Of a DNA stretch of 64,000 nt, positions 49,587 through 62,529 are shown piece after piece. The DNA lies in assembly GCF_003852895.1 (NCBI RefSeq), contig NZ_QUSW01000010.1, positions 214,576 through 278,575 of the forward strand. Reading direction: 5' to 3'. The position numbers were made by a program, and so were the translations under genes. Under the pieces are notes generated by a model that did no database searches, was not told the DNA's origin, and saw only the letters and a program-made list of their open reading frames with translations. The DNA comes from Rhizobacter terrae. GTDB taxonomy: Bacteria > Pseudomonadota > Gammaproteobacteria > Burkholderiales > Burkholderiaceae_C. How positions within the stretch are numbered: the first letter of the stretch is position 1; each line of letters starts with the position of its first letter.

Positions 49587-50117
49587 CTAGCCTGGGACGA
49601 GTTCGAATGTCTTGAGATGCCGAAGCCGGCGCTCTTCCAGGGCAGCCACGGTCAATGCGCTGACGGTTCCGGCAATGGACAGCTCACGCCCGTTCAGGTC
49701 ATCGCACAGCCGCTTTGCAGCCATGCGGTCGCCGGACGCGCCAATGGTGATGTGAGGCACGAACGGGATGTCCAGGCGCAGGTGCTCGGCCAGGGGCCCC
49801 TTGTAGAGCTCATCGTGAAGCCGCGACAAGCCGCTGTAGCCCTCATCCGGGACCAGGAACACGTAGGCGCGTTCGACCTCGTCGTCGGCTCCCAACATCG
49901 CATACCGGCATGTGAAGCGAACCGCCCGTGAGGAGCGGCTCAGCGCCTGGAGGTGCGCCAGGTATGTTTCCTCGGCGACCTCGCTGCAGCCAAAGACCAT
50001 CGTGAAGTGGGCATCGACGAGGCCGCAGTGAGGGTCGTGCTCGCGACGAAACGCTTCAATCCATTGCGTGTCGTCGCGCGAGAGAACCGGAAAGGCCAGC
50101 GTGTAGAGCTGCTTCAT
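49587..50117 (-). CDS. 2H phosphoesterase (2'-5' RNA ligase-like)
   Basis: This 176-residue protein has the two H-x-T motifs that define the 2H superfamily: HFTMVFG near residue 37 and HITIGAS near residue 123. Such proteins act on cyclic phosphodiesters or 2'-5' linkages in RNA. The ATG at 50117 starts MKQLYTLAFPVLS, which matches family length; the upstream open frame is not conserved. The specific substrate cannot be inferred. It converges with the DUF3606 gene. Confidence 0.85.
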   Translation of the reverse strand: MKQLYTLAFPVLSRDDTQWIEAFRREHDPHCGLVDAHFTMVFGCSEVAEETYLAHLQALSRSSRAVRFTCRYAMLGADDEVERAYVFLVPDEGYSGLSRLHDELYKGPLAEHLRLDIPFVPHITIGASGDRMAAKRLCDDLNGRELSIAGTVSALTVAALEERRLRHLKTFELVPG

Positions 50118-50151
50118 TGGCAGGACATTTCCCAGGAGCCGAGCCTGGTTT

Positions 50152-51384
50152 TCACAGGCTGACCTGGGCCGCCTGCAAACGCGACCACAAGGCCGCGTCC
50201 GGGAAGCCACGCACGCGGTAGCGCGGCGGCGAGAAGTCGGTGGCCTCCATCAGGTGCGAGGCCAGTTCGGCGGCCACGTCCCAGGCCAGCATCAGCGACT
50301 GGTCGAGCTGGCCGTCGCGCAGGCGGATGAACACCAGCAGCTCGGTGCGCGGCAGCAGGGTGTCCACGCCCTCGGTCCAGGTGCTGTACGAGCGCAGCAG
50401 GCCGTCCTTCTCCACCACGGTGGCCGAGGCCACGAACACGTCCTTGCCGCTGCGCTGGTTCAGGTCGTCCAGCAGCGACTTCTGACCGGCGTAGCTCTGC
50501 GATTCATCCAGCAAGGCGAGGTCGGCATAGGCCTTGGCGCAGGACGCCGGCGGCGTGAACACCTCCCAGCCCTTGTCGCCCAGCTTCAAGGGCGTGAGCG
50601 ACAGCCAGCGTGGTTCGGATTCCATCAGCTCGCGCGCCCGCTCGGCCAGCAGGGCCAGGCCTTTCTCGTCGCGCGCGCTGCACACCAGCAGCGTGTAGCG
50701 CAGCGGCATGAGCGCCACCGGTTCGGTCACGCCCAGGCGGTGGATGAGGTCGGGCAGCAGGATGCGCGATGACTCGTAGTTGTCGCCCCAGCTGCCTTGC
50801 CAGGCGGAGTCGCCCAGGCGCACCCAGCCACCGTGCTCGGGCAGGGCGCGCAGGTTCTGCAAGGCATCGTCCAGCGCCTGGTCGAAGCTCACCGCCCAGC
50901 CGACCAGCTGGTGCTGGTTGATGCGCTGCATCGCGTTGGGCGTGTCGAAGGCCAGGCCGATGACGAAGTCGCCCACCAGCGCGCGCGTGGCCAGGCGCTT
51001 GTCGTCGAGGTCTTCACCGGGTTCGGCGAAGCGCTGCAGGCTGAGCATGCCCATGGCTTCGTCGGCGCGGGTGCGCACGATGGGCATCAGCTGAGCACGT
51101 GCCTGCTCGTAGTTGTCGGGCGGTGTGTTCGACGCCTGCACCTGGATGCCCACGTATTTGTCCAGCACCGCGGCGCGTTGTGCACGCGGCGCCTGCTTGT
51201 ACTCGTGGTAGAGGTTGCCGAGGAACAGCGCGAACTTCGACCCGTTCAACTCGCCGCGCACTTCGTTCATGCCGCGGTCGTGGGTCAGCGACGTGGCGCC
51301 GGCCTGCTGCAGCGCATCCATCACCTTGCGGGCGACCTGTTCGAGCGTCGGTCCGCCAAAGAGATCCTGAAGCCATCCCCACAT
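50152..51384 (-). CDS. DUF1444-like protein
   Basis: This 410-residue protein begins MWGWLQDLFGGPTLEQVARK, with GGGGA-type binding site (AGGGGAC) just upstream of the ATG at 51384; ATG at 51408 is an alternative. The stretch YEQARAQLMPIVRTRAD and the segment DFVIGLAFDTPNAMQRINQH resemble the DUF1444 (YtpQ) family, whose role is unknown. No signal peptide or membrane helix is visible. It is 34 bases upstream of the 2H gene on the same strand. Confidence 0.55.
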   Translation of the reverse strand: MWGWLQDLFGGPTLEQVARKVMDALQQAGATSLTHDRGMNEVRGELNGSKFALFLGNLYHEYKQAPRAQRAAVLDKYVGIQVQASNTPPDNYEQARAQLMPIVRTRADEAMGMLSLQRFAEPGEDLDDKRLATRALVGDFVIGLAFDTPNAMQRINQHQLVGWAVSFDQALDDALQNLRALPEHGGWVRLGDSAWQGSWGDNYESSRILLPDLIHRLGVTEPVALMPLRYTLLVCSARDEKGLALLAERARELMESEPRWLSLTPLKLGDKGWEVFTPPASCAKAYADLALLDESQSYAGQKSLLDDLNQRSGKDVFVASATVVEKDGLLRSYSTWTEGVDTLLPRTELLVFIRLRDGQLDQSLMLAWDVAAELASHLMEATDFSPPRYRVRGFPDAALWSRLQAAQVSL

Positions 51385-51454
51385 CTGCGTGTCCCCCTGC
51401 ACGTGCATGGCTGCATCATGGCAGCCCGGCTTGCAGTCTACGGGACCACGCGGC

Positions 51455-51754
51455 TCAGCGGTTCTTCCAGGTGGCCTGGGTGTCGACAAAGCCCGGCGGC
51501 GGCTCGGCGGCGGGTGCGGCGTCGGTGTCCCGCAACGGGCCGATGGAGTGGTCGAAGGTCACCCATGCCAGCCACATCGCCGTCAACATCGCGAGTGCCA
51601 TGACGATGGGGTCGCTCGAGCTGAGCTGCAGCAGCGGCGCGGCCAAGGCGAGCGCCGCCAGCAGTGCGCTGATCAGCCACGGCAGGGCACGGGAGGACAT
51701 CATTCCAAGGGCGAGCATTCTCGCGGTGTGTGCGACCCGATGAAGACTGGGCAT
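51455..51754 (-). CDS. Small two-helix membrane protein
   Basis: This 99-residue protein has two hydrophobic segments, about residues 25-45 (LPWLISALLAALALAAPLL) and 50-68, followed by a Pro-rich tail. The ATG at 51754 is chosen because GAGGT lies just upstream; the frame is open further but without support. No family is recognised. It sits 70 bases upstream of the DUF1444-like gene on the same strand. Confidence 0.55.
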   Translation of the reverse strand: MPSLHRVAHTARMLALGMMSSRALPWLISALLAALALAAPLLQLSSSDPIVMALAMLTAMWLAWVTFDHSIGPLRDTDAAPAAEPPPGFVDTQATWKNR

Positions 51755-52008
51755 GACTGACCTCGGCGTCCGTTGGGTTCGGACATTGGGCGCATTCAGG
51801 CGGCCGGTCTGTTCGTTGCCGTACCGTGCATGACCCCATTTGTCTTGACTCGGCATGAAACCCGGCCACGTGCGTTGCCGGGTCCTTCTTCGGTGGTGCT
51901 TCGGCGATCGGTGCTGTAGCGCACAGACCCCAGGCAACGGCGCGCCGCATTGTTCGGCAAGGCGTGCCCCACGCGAGCTGGCGCATCGCTACAGAACAGG
52001 ACTCCATC

Positions 52009-52440
52009 ATGACCCGCATCCATCGAAAGACCACCGACGAACGCCTGTATCTGGCAGCGGAAGACGTGTTCTCAGCGGAAGGCGGACGCCTTCCGCCTGT
52101 TCCGCCCGAGCTTGAAACCCAGATGGCCGAGCTGCGCGTGACCTGCGACGGGCCGGGCTTCGAGTACAACGGCTACCACTACGACCGACTGGCCGATGCG
52201 ATGGCGTACTCGCGCCTCATGCGATCACGGCCGGAACAACAGGACACGCCGGGACCCTACCGGCGCGGCCGGCCTGCTGCGGCATCGAGCGGATCCGACA
52301 GGGAACTCATGAATGCCTGGGGCATCGCCTTGCGCGACGGGCGATATCAAGTCGATGGATTCCACTACGACAACCTGAGCGATGCAGTGCGCCAGGCGCA
52401 GGCGGCTCGGGCACGTGAGGAAGACGGCGGCCGCACCTGA
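52009..52440 (+). CDS. Protein with two copies of a short FxYNGYHYD-type repeat
   Basis: This 143-residue protein is unrecognised but shows an internal duplication. FEYNGYHYDRLADAMAYSR near residue 52 and YQVDGFHYDNLSDAVRQAQ near residue 114 align closely (aromatic, G-Y/F-HYD, L-x-DA, helix). Each unit looks like a small beta-hairpin plus helix. No signal peptide or membrane segment is seen. The start has no strong binding site. The function is unknown. Confidence 0.6.
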   Translation: MTRIHRKTTDERLYLAAEDVFSAEGGRLPPVPPELETQMAELRVTCDGPGFEYNGYHYDRLADAMAYSRLMRSRPEQQDTPGPYRRGRPAAASSGSDRELMNAWGIALRDGRYQVDGFHYDNLSDAVRQAQAARAREEDGGRT

Positions 52441-52453
52441 TGGTGCAGAGGTC

Positions 52454-52708
52454 TCAGCTGTCGCGGATCTCTTCGCAGGTGTCCGTGCCCGTGGAAGTCA
52501 GGCGCAGTGATCCGCTGTGCCATTCCAGCCAGTGAAGCGCGAGATAGTCTTCAACGAAGCCATCGGGAATCTGGTCTGCGCGGTCGCGGCGGATGGAATC
52601 GACGCTTGCAGGGAACTCCTGACGCAACCGATCGCTGCGCGAGGCCGGCGGCAAGGGCGTGCACATGCCGCTGCTCGAAATGAAATGCGTGGGGCGGGAC
52701 AGGATCAT
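52454..52708 (-). CDS. Small hypothetical protein
   Basis: This 84-residue protein starts MILSRPTHFISSSGMC; AGGAG lies about seven bases before the ATG at 52708. The middle (LRQEFPASVDSIRRDRADQI) and an aromatic segment (VEDYLALHWLEWHSG) look like a folded helical domain. It shares no recognised family. It converges with the repeat-protein gene 13 bases away. Confidence 0.5.
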   Translation of the reverse strand: MILSRPTHFISSSGMCTPLPPASRSDRLRQEFPASVDSIRRDRADQIPDGFVEDYLALHWLEWHSGSLRLTSTGTDTCEEIRDS

Positions 52709-52934
52709 GAACAACTCCTGGGGTTGCCCTAACTTAGCACCGAACGTACCTGTGTGGAGGGTGTGGTGTTGGCCGCTGGTGAGAGGGTGAGAGTGAGAGG
52801 GAATCCGTATGTGCACCAGCAGACAGACGGGTGCGTGGCGTCACGCCACAGTGGCACGGTCGGTACCGGCCATCGGTCCAGAACGATCTGGCAGATTCAA
52901 GTCGATGCCTCAACGTCGCATTGAAAGGATTGCC

Positions 52935-53285
52935 ATGAAGATTCCAGTCGAAACCAAGCCGCTCCTGTGGGGCATTGCAGGTGGAGCGATAGCGCTGGCG
53001 ATCGTCGGCTTCGGCTGGGGTGGGTGGACCACCGGCGGCGCGGCGGATGCAGCTGCCCGCATCCGCGTCAACGATGCCGTCGTGATGGCGCTCGCACCCG
53101 TGTGCGTGGACAAGTTCCAGCGCGCCGATGGTGCCGTGGTCCGGTTGACCGAACTCAAGCAGGCCTCCACATGGTCGCGAGGCGATCTGGTGGAGAAGGG
53201 TGGCTGGGCAGCGGTGCCGGGCAACCAGCCTCCCGAGCGCGTGACGGCGGTGGCGCAGGCATGCGCAGCCTTGCTCGCAGGCTGA
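52935..53285 (+). CDS. Small membrane-anchored protein of unknown function
   Basis: This 116-residue protein has a hydrophobic, Gly-rich segment at about residues 10-30 (LLWGIAGGAIALAIVGFGWG) and then a soluble region with two cysteines (VCVDKF and QACAAL). It looks like a periplasmic domain with an N-terminal anchor. AAAGGA precedes the ATG. The frame is open upstream, but that part has no support. No family is recognised. Confidence 0.6.
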   Translation: MKIPVETKPLLWGIAGGAIALAIVGFGWGGWTTGGAADAAARIRVNDAVVMALAPVCVDKFQRADGAVVRLTELKQASTWSRGDLVEKGGWAAVPGNQPPERVTAVAQACAALLAG

Positions 53286-53303
53286 TCGATCACACCGGCC
53301 GCG

Positions 53304-54704
<1,401 letters not shown>

Positions 54705-54837
54705 AAGGGTCTCCGCGATGTTGGGTCGTCGTTCGTGGCGCGGTACCGGTTCCAGTGAACGGCGCGCGCAAACGACTATCGCAGAGGATCTGCCTCAAAA
54801 CCTCAGTTGCAGTTGTGACTTCGGATACGAAAGCCAG

Positions 54838-56574
<1,737 letters not shown>

Positions 56575-56577
56575 GGT

Positions 56578-56883
56578 CTAGAGCGCTCCCTGCACGAGGC
56601 CGCGGAATCCGAACACCTGCCGGTCGCCGGCATAGTCCACCAGCTCCACCGTGCGCTGCTGGCCCGGCTCGAAGCGCACTGCCGTGCCCGACGCGATGTT
56701 CAATCGCATGCCGCGCGCCGCCTCGCGGTCGAAGCGCAGGGCGGCATTGGTCTCGGCGAAGTGGTAGTGCGAGCCGACCTGGATGGGCCGGTCGCCGCTG
56801 TTCTCCACCACCACGGTGAGGCTGCGGCGGCCGGTGTTGAGCGCAATGTCACCCGCGTCGGTGATGAGCTCGCCGGGGATCAT
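56578..56883 (-). CDS. ureB: Urease beta subunit
   Basis: This 101-residue structural subunit begins [19 protein letters not shown] and has the family core [21 protein letters not shown]. Together with UreA and UreC it forms the (abc)3 apoenzyme. Its start overlaps the upstream hupE-like stop by four bases and its stop is three bases from the ureC start, so all are translationally coupled. Confidence 0.97.
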   Translation of the reverse strand: MIPGELITDAGDIALNTGRRSLTVVVENSGDRPIQVGSHYHFAETNAALRFDREAARGMRLNIASGTAVRFEPGQQRTVELVDYAGDRQVFGFRGLVQGAL

Positions 56884-57491
56884 GCGAAGGGCCCGAGCAG
56901 CACCGCGCCGAACAGCGCGAGCGCTGCGCCGCCCAGGCGAGGCAGCCAGGGCGCATGACGCGGCAGCCAGCGGCCCAGCAGCACGCCCACCGACATGATG
57001 AGCAGCGTGGCGGCGAGCATGCCGGCCAGCGACAGATATTGTTCGGGCCCGGCCAGCTCGACGCCGTGCGCCACGCCGTGCACCAGCGCGAAGCCGGCGG
57101 CCAGCAATGCCGCGGCCCACGAAGGCAGGTGCCAGCGCATGGCGATCAACAGGCCCAGCACCAGCACCGAGCAGGCGACCAGCGGTTCGACGACCGCGAT
57201 GGGCGCATTCATGAAGCCGAGCATCGCGCCCACCACCATCATGGCCGCGAAGATGACGGGCGTGACGACCGCACGCTTGGCCGTCATCGCGCTCCACAGG
57301 CCCACGGCCAGCATGGCGGCCCAGTGGTCGGCACCGCTCAGCGGATGCACGAAGCCGGCGCGCAAGGCGTCGATGGCATCGGTGTGGACATGCCCGTCGA
57401 CACCGACGTGCGCCAGGCACAGGGCCGGCGTGGCGGTGAGTGCCAGAACTGCAGCGATGCGGCGGCCAGAGGCGGCTTGCCATGGAGTCAT
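56880..57491 (-). CDS. HupE/UreJ-family membrane protein, probable nickel transporter
   Basis: This 203-residue protein has a signal peptide ending CLA-HVG and the HupE/UreJ signature [20 protein letters not shown], followed by five to six membrane helices; a second conserved segment is [14 protein letters not shown]. Family members import nickel for urease or hydrogenase. Placement between ureA and ureB, with overlap into ureB, supports nickel supply for urease. The start at 57491 begins MTPWQAASG. Confidence 0.93.
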   Translation of the reverse strand: MTPWQAASGRRIAAVLALTATPALCLAHVGVDGHVHTDAIDALRAGFVHPLSGADHWAAMLAVGLWSAMTAKRAVVTPVIFAAMMVVGAMLGFMNAPIAVVEPLVACSVLVLGLLIAMRWHLPSWAAALLAAGFALVHGVAHGVELAGPEQYLSLAGMLAATLLIMSVGVLLGRWLPRHAPWLPRLGGAALALFGAVLLGPFA

Positions 57492-57502
57492 GCGCGTTCT
57501 CC

Positions 57503-57805
57503 TCAAACGATGGGTTGGTGCACGGTCACGAGCTTCGTGCCGTCGGGGAAGGTCGCTTCCATCTGGATCTCGGGGATCATCTCCGCCACGCCTTCCATCA
57601 CGTCGGCGCGCGTGAGCACGGTCTTGCCCTCGCTCATCAGCTCCGCGACCGACTTCCCGTCGCGCGCCCCTTCCATGATGGCCGCGCTGATCAGCGCCAC
57701 CGCTTCGGGGTAGTTGAGCTTGAGCCCGCGCGCCTTGCGGCGTTCCGCCAGCAGTGCTGCCGTGAAGATCAGCAGCTTGTCCTTCTCGCGGGGCGTGAGT
57801 TCCAT
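57503..57805 (-). CDS. ureA: Urease gamma subunit
   Basis: This 100-residue structural subunit starts [20 protein letters not shown] and contains [20 protein letters not shown] and [20 protein letters not shown], all diagnostic. It is the first gene of the structural urease cluster, separated from the divergent transporter-kinase gene by 88 bases, so both promoters must lie close together. No ureD gene lies upstream, where it normally would. Confidence 0.97.
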   Translation of the reverse strand: MELTPREKDKLLIFTAALLAERRKARGLKLNYPEAVALISAAIMEGARDGKSVAELMSEGKTVLTRADVMEGVAEMIPEIQMEATFPDGTKLVTVHQPIV

Positions 57806-57893
57806 GGGGGCTGGCGATAGCAGGAGGTGTGCCACTGTACCCGGGAATGCCCGTAGGTCCGGCGGCATGGCGCTTGCGGAAGGAGGCATCGCC

Positions 57894-60800
57894 ATGTCTG
57901 CCGTTCCCAGTCCGAACGCCGACGCACCCCGTGTCGGCCCCGCGGTGTCCACTTCGGTGCGCACCGAGGCGGTGCAGCGCGTCGTCAAGGTGCGTCGCGA
58001 CTACAACGAGTGGGTGGCGCGCGAGACCATGGAGGACTACGCGCTGCGCTTCACGCCGCACAGCTTTCGCAAATGGTCGGAGCTGCGGGTGGCGAACACG
58101 GCCTTCGGTGCGGCGTCCTTCCTGGTGCTGGAAGCCGTGGGCGCCACGCTGCTGGTGGAGTACGGCTTCGTCAACGCCTTCTGGGCGATCATCGCCACGG
58201 GCCTCATCATCTTCCTGGCCGGCCTGCCCATCAGCCGCTATGCCGCACGGCATGGCGTGGACATGGACCTGCTCACCCGCGGCGCAGGCTTCGGCTACAT
58301 CGGGTCCACGGTCACCTCACTGATCTACGCGAGCTTCACCTTCATCTTCTTCGCGCTCGAAGCCGCGGTGATGGCCTATGCGCTGGAGCTGGCCTTCGAC
58401 ATCCCGCCTGCCTGGGGCTACCTCATCTGCGCCCTGGTGGTGGTGCCCTTGGTGACGCACGGCGTGACCATCATCAGCCGGCTGCAGGTGTGGACGCAGC
58501 CGCTGTGGATCCTGCTGCTGGTGGTGCCCTACGTGTTCGTGTTCCAGAAGAACCCGGGCGTGCTGAAGGACCTGGTCGGCTACGCGGGCTCGGCCGGGCA
58601 GGGTGGGCACTTCAACGTGGCCATGTTCGGCGCGGCGATGACGGTGGGCATTGCGCTCATCACGCAGATGGGCGAGCAGGTGGACTACCTGCGCTTCATG
58701 CCGGCGCTGACGAAGAAGAACCGGGTGAAATGGTGGGCGGGCGTGCTCATCGGCGGGCCGGGCTGGGTGGTGCCGGGCGTGATCAAGATGCTCGGCGGCG
58801 CGCTGCTCGCGTTCCTGGCCATCAGCCACGCACTGCCGGTGGATCGCGCGGTGGACCCCAACCAGATGTACCTCGCGGCCTACGAGTACGTCTTCCCGCG
58901 CACCACCTGGGCGATCGCGGCGACGGCGCTGCTGGTGGTGGTGTCGCAGCTCAAGATCAACGTGACCAACGCCTACGCCGGGTCGCTGGCGTGGTCGAAC
59001 TTCTTCGCCCGCCTCACGCACAGCCACCCCGGGCGGGTGGTGTGGGTCATCTTCAACACCATCATTGCCTTGATGCTGATGGAGCTGAATGTGTTCTCGG
59101 CGCTGGGGCGGGTGCTGGGGCTGTACTCCAACATCGCCATCAGCTGGATGATGGCGGTGGTGGCCGACCTGGTGATCAACAAGCCGATGGGCTGGTCGCC
59201 CAAGGGCATCGAGTTCAAGCGGGCGCATTTGTACGACATCAATCCGGTGGGAGTCGGCGCGATGGGGCTGGCGTCAGCGGTGTCGATCGCGGCGTATCTC
59301 GGCTGGCTCGGGGCGATGGCGCAGGCGTTCTCGGCCTTGATTGCGCTGGCGACGGCGTTCGTGGCGTCGCCGCTGATTGCGTGGTGGACGAAAGGGAAGT
59401 ACTACCTGGCGCGGGAGCCGGTCACGCCCGGTCAAACAACGCCCGTGGATCCGGCTTCGCCGGTCCACAGGGTGGCGCCCCTTGGGGGCAGGAGCGTAGC
59501 GACTGGGGGGCTCACCTCCTGCACCATCTGCGAACGGGTTTATGAACCCGACGACATGGCCTACTGCCCCGCCTACCTCGGCCACATCTGCTCGCTGTGC
59601 TGTTCCCTCGACGCCCGCTGCAACGACATGTGCAAGCCCGAAGCGAGCTGGTCCGCCCAGTGGCAAGCGGCGGCCCGCAAGCTCCTGCCCAGCGTCATGT
59701 GGGGCAAGCTCGACACCGAACTCGGCCGCTACCTGCTGGCCATGAGCGCCATCGTGCCGATGCTGGGCATGCTCTTCTACATGATCTACCAGCACGAGCT
59801 GCGGCAGATCACCGACATGCCCGATGGTGCGCGCGAAGCACTCGCACAGGGCATCGCCCTGGGCTTCATCAAGGTCTATGCCGCGCTGGTGGTCGTCACC
59901 GCCATCGTCACCTGGTGGATCGTGCTCACCCACAAGAGCCGCCAGGTCGCGCAGGAAGAAAGCAACCGCCAGACGCAGGCGCTCAACGAGCAGGCACGCG
60001 CACTGCGCCACGAGATCGAATCCCACCAGCGTACCGACGAGGCCTTGCAGCAGGCCAAGCGCACCGCCGACCTCGCCAACCAGGCCAAGAGCCGCTACAT
60101 CTCGTCCATCAGCCACGAGTTGAGGACGCCGCTGAACAGCATCATCGGCTACGCGCAGCTGCTCGACGAGGATGAAAGCGTGCCCGCCCACCGCAAGCAG
60201 GCGGTGAGCGTGATCCGCCGCGGCGGGGACCACCTGCTGTCGCTCATCGAAGGCACGCTGGACATCGCGCGCATCGAAGGCGGCAAGCTCACGCTGGACG
60301 TGAAGCCCATGCGCTTCCAGGAATGCGTGCAGCAGATCGTGCGCATGTTCGAGCTGCAGGCCGCGGGCAAGGGCCTGGCGTTCCGCCATGAGGTGAACGG
60401 CAGCATTCCGGACGTGGTGCGCACCGACGAGAAGCGCATGCGGCAGGTGCTCATCAACGTGCTGGGCAACGCGGTGAAGTTCACCAGCGTGGGCCAGGTG
60501 GTGTTCCGCCTGAGCTATGCACGCGAGATGGCCGTCTTCGAGATCGAGGACACCGGCCCCGGCATCGGGCCCCACGAGATCGCGCAGGTGTTCGAGCCCT
60601 TCGCCCGCGGCAGCGCGGTGAGCAGCGCGGCCGGCGGCGGCACGGGCCTGGGCCTGACCATCAGCAAGATGCTCACCGACCTGATGGGCGGCGAGATGAC
60701 GGTGCACAGCCAGGTGGCCACCGAGGCCGACCCGACCTCGGGCACGCTGTTCCGCATCCGCCTGTTCCTGCCCGAGGTCCGTGCCGCGGTGGCCGAACGC

Positions 60801-61478
60801 GAGCTGCCGCGCGTGGCGCGCATCGGCTACGAAGGCGAGCGCCGCATGGTGCTGGTGGTGGACAACGAAGAGGTGGACCGCGACCTGCTCGTCAACGTGC
60901 TCGCGCCGCTGGGCTTCGACGTGCGCCGGGCGGCATCAGGGCATGAATGCCTGGCCATGCTGAGCGAGATCCAGCCGCATGCCATCCTCATGGACCTCGC
61001 CATGCCTGGCATCGACGGCTGGGAAACCATCCGCCGCATGCGCCGCGAGGGCCTGAGCAAGGCGCCGGTGGCCATCGTGTCTGCCAATGCGTTCGACCGC
61101 GGCCTGGACAACGACGTGGGCATCGTGCCCGGCGACTTCGTGCTCAAGCCGGTGCGCAAGTCCGAACTGCTCGACTGGCTGGGCCGTGCGCTTGCGCTGC
61201 AATGGCTGAACGCGCCGCTGCCCTCGTCCCCGGTGGTCACCGCGCCAGTCAAGCCGGCGGAGTTCGTCCTGCCCGACGAGCGTCGCATCAAGGCGCTCGA
61301 AGACCACATCCAGCTCGGCTACTTCCGCGGCATCGTCAGGCAGCTCGACGAGATTGCCGCCGAGTCGCCGCAATGCGCTGCCTTCGTCGCCCACATGCGC
61401 GACCTGGCGCGCCAATTCCAACTCGACGCCATGAGCGGCGTTCTCCGAAAGGCACGCGATGCACGTCTCGCTGATTGA
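57894..61478 (+). CDS. NCS1 transporter - Cys-rich motif - histidine kinase - receiver fusion
   Basis: This 1194-residue protein joins a full NCS1-type nucleobase/allantoin/hydantoin transporter (residues ~55-505, about 12 helices, including [14 protein letters not shown]) to a signalling half. After a repeat-derived linker (517-541), eight Cys lie within 543-580 ([23 protein letters not shown] and NDMCKP). Two more helices are near 613-633 and 660-682, then HisKA His741 ([11 protein letters not shown]), an ATPase domain ([12 protein letters not shown]) and a receiver with Asp1034 (ILMDLAMPG). It probably senses a nitrogen compound by transport. AAGGAGG precedes the ATG. It is divergent from ureA. 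Confidence 0.88.
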   Translation: MSAVPSPNADAPRVGPAVSTSVRTEAVQRVVKVRRDYNEWVARETMEDYALRFTPHSFRKWSELRVANTAFGAASFLVLEAVGATLLVEYGFVNAFWAIIATGLIIFLAGLPISRYAARHGVDMDLLTRGAGFGYIGSTVTSLIYASFTFIFFALEAAVMAYALELAFDIPPAWGYLICALVVVPLVTHGVTIISRLQVWTQPLWILLLVVPYVFVFQKNPGVLKDLVGYAGSAGQGGHFNVAMFGAAMTVGIALITQMGEQVDYLRFMPALTKKNRVKWWAGVLIGGPGWVVPGVIKMLGGALLAFLAISHALPVDRAVDPNQMYLAAYEYVFPRTTWAIAATALLVVVSQLKINVTNAYAGSLAWSNFFARLTHSHPGRVVWVIFNTIIALMLMELNVFSALGRVLGLYSNIAISWMMAVVADLVINKPMGWSPKGIEFKRAHLYDINPVGVGAMGLASAVSIAAYLGWLGAMAQAFSALIALATAFVASPLIAWWTKGKYYLAREPVTPGQTTPVDPASPVHRVAPLGGRSVATGGLTSCTICERVYEPDDMAYCPAYLGHICSLCCSLDARCNDMCKPEASWSAQWQAAARKLLPSVMWGKLDTELGRYLLAMSAIVPMLGMLFYMIYQHELRQITDMPDGAREALAQGIALGFIKVYAALVVVTAIVTWWIVLTHKSRQVAQEESNRQTQALNEQARALRHEIESHQRTDEALQQAKRTADLANQAKSRYISSISHELRTPLNSIIGYAQLLDEDESVPAHRKQAVSVIRRGGDHLLSLIEGTLDIARIEGGKLTLDVKPMRFQECVQQIVRMFELQAAGKGLAFRHEVNGSIPDVVRTDEKRMRQVLINVLGNAVKFTSVGQVVFRLSYAREMAVFEIEDTGPGIGPHEIAQVFEPFARGSAVSSAAGGGTGLGLTISKMLTDLMGGEMTVHSQVATEADPTSGTLFRIRLFLPEVRAAVAERELPRVARIGYEGERRMVLVVDNEEVDRDLLVNVLAPLGFDVRRAASGHECLAMLSEIQPHAILMDLAMPGIDGWETIRRMRREGLSKAPVAIVSANAFDRGLDNDVGIVPGDFVLKPVRKSELLDWLGRALALQWLNAPLPSSPVVTAPVKPAEFVLPDERRIKALEDHIQLGYFRGIVRQLDEIAAESPQCAAFVAHMRDLARQFQLDAMSGVLRKARDARLAD
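59444..59517. repeat. Palindromic GC-rich repeat embedded in the fusion gene
   Basis: Within the coding sequence, a hairpin GTGGATCCGGC-TTC-GCCGGTCCAC (59444-59468) is followed by GCGCCCCTTGGGGGC and a CTGGGGGGCTC motif, similar in style to interspersed palindromes found between genes in Burkholderiales. In frame it encodes the linker residues [15 protein letters not shown] and RSVATGGL. Such repeats are normally intergenic; here one sits at the junction between transporter and Cys-rich motif. Confidence 0.65.
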
Positions 61479-62457
61479 CCTTCCCATGGCCGCGAAACTG
61501 CCGGGGCGCGACGACATCGACCGCCCGACCGCCGACCTCGTGCTCATCGTGGACGACGTGCCCGACAACCTCTCGCTGCTGCACGATGCGCTGGACGAGG
61601 CCGGCTACACCGTGCTCGTGGCCACCAGCGGCGAGGCTGCCTTGCAGCGCGCGGCGCAGGCGCTGCCCGACATCGTGCTGCTGGACGCGATGATGCCCGG
61701 CATGGATGGCTTCGAGGTCGCGCGCCGCCTGAAGGCCATGCCCGAGACGGCGCACATCCCCATCGTCTTCATGACCGGCTTGACGGAGACGGAGCACGTG
61801 GTCACCGCCTTCCAGTCCGGCGGTGTGGACTACGTGACCAAGCCCATCCGCCCGCGCGAGGTGCTGGCGCGCATCGCCGTGCACATGCAGGGCGCACGGC
61901 AGGCCCGCCAGGCGCGCAACGCGCTGGATGCGTTCGGCCACGCGACCATGGCCATCCACATCGGCAGCGCCCGGGCGGTGTGGCAGACGCCGCTGGCGCG
62001 CAAGCTGCTGCAAGACTACTTCGGCGAGGCGCTGGCCGGCACGGCCACCAGCGAGGTGCCGAAGCAGTTGCTGAGCTGGCTGCAGGCGCAGTCCGACTTG
62101 GCAGCGCAGGGGCACCCGCCCCGGCCGCTGGCTTTGGTGAATGGCGCGCGCCAGCTCGTCATCAATTTGCAGGAGCGCACCAGCGACGAAGACTGGCTCA
62201 TCGTCATGCGCGAGGTCTCCGACACCGCGGTGGTGGAGGCCATGATGCAAAGCTTCCGGCTCACGCTGCGCGAGGCCGAGGTGCTGTACTGGGTGGTCAA
62301 GGGCAAGACCAACCGCGACATTGGAGACATCCTCGGCTCCAGTCCGGCGACGGTGAAGAAGCACCTGGAACACGTCTACGAAAAACTGGGTGTGGAGACC
62401 CGCACCGCAGCGGCCGGCTTGGCGATGAGCAAGGTGAGCGAACTGGCGAGGCGCTGA
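61459..62457 (+). CDS. LuxR-type response regulator, partner of the transporter-kinase
   Basis: This 332-residue regulator has a receiver domain with acidic pocket VDDVP near 31-35, phosphorylation Asp76 (DIVLLDAMMPGMDG) and Lys in YVTKPIRP. A ~110-residue middle region follows, of unclear fold (HIGSARAVWQTPLARKLL, then LVNGARQLVINLQ), and a LuxR helix-turn-helix at about 262-325 (LTLREAEVLYWVVKGK, SPATVKKHLEHVYEKL). The ATG at 61459 overlaps the kinase gene by 20 bases; ATG at 61486 is an alternative. The overlap makes the transporter-kinase the probable partner. Confidence 0.88.
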   Translation: MHVSLIDLPMAAKLPGRDDIDRPTADLVLIVDDVPDNLSLLHDALDEAGYTVLVATSGEAALQRAAQALPDIVLLDAMMPGMDGFEVARRLKAMPETAHIPIVFMTGLTETEHVVTAFQSGGVDYVTKPIRPREVLARIAVHMQGARQARQARNALDAFGHATMAIHIGSARAVWQTPLARKLLQDYFGEALAGTATSEVPKQLLSWLQAQSDLAAQGHPPRPLALVNGARQLVINLQERTSDEDWLIVMREVSDTAVVEAMMQSFRLTLREAEVLYWVVKGKTNRDIGDILGSSPATVKKHLEHVYEKLGVETRTAAAGLAMSKVSELARR

Positions 62458-62529
62458 GTCGTGCAGTCGCAGGCCTGCCAAAGGCCGCATGCCGGTGCCA
62501 TGGAGGAGCGATGCCGCCAGCCACGCAGG

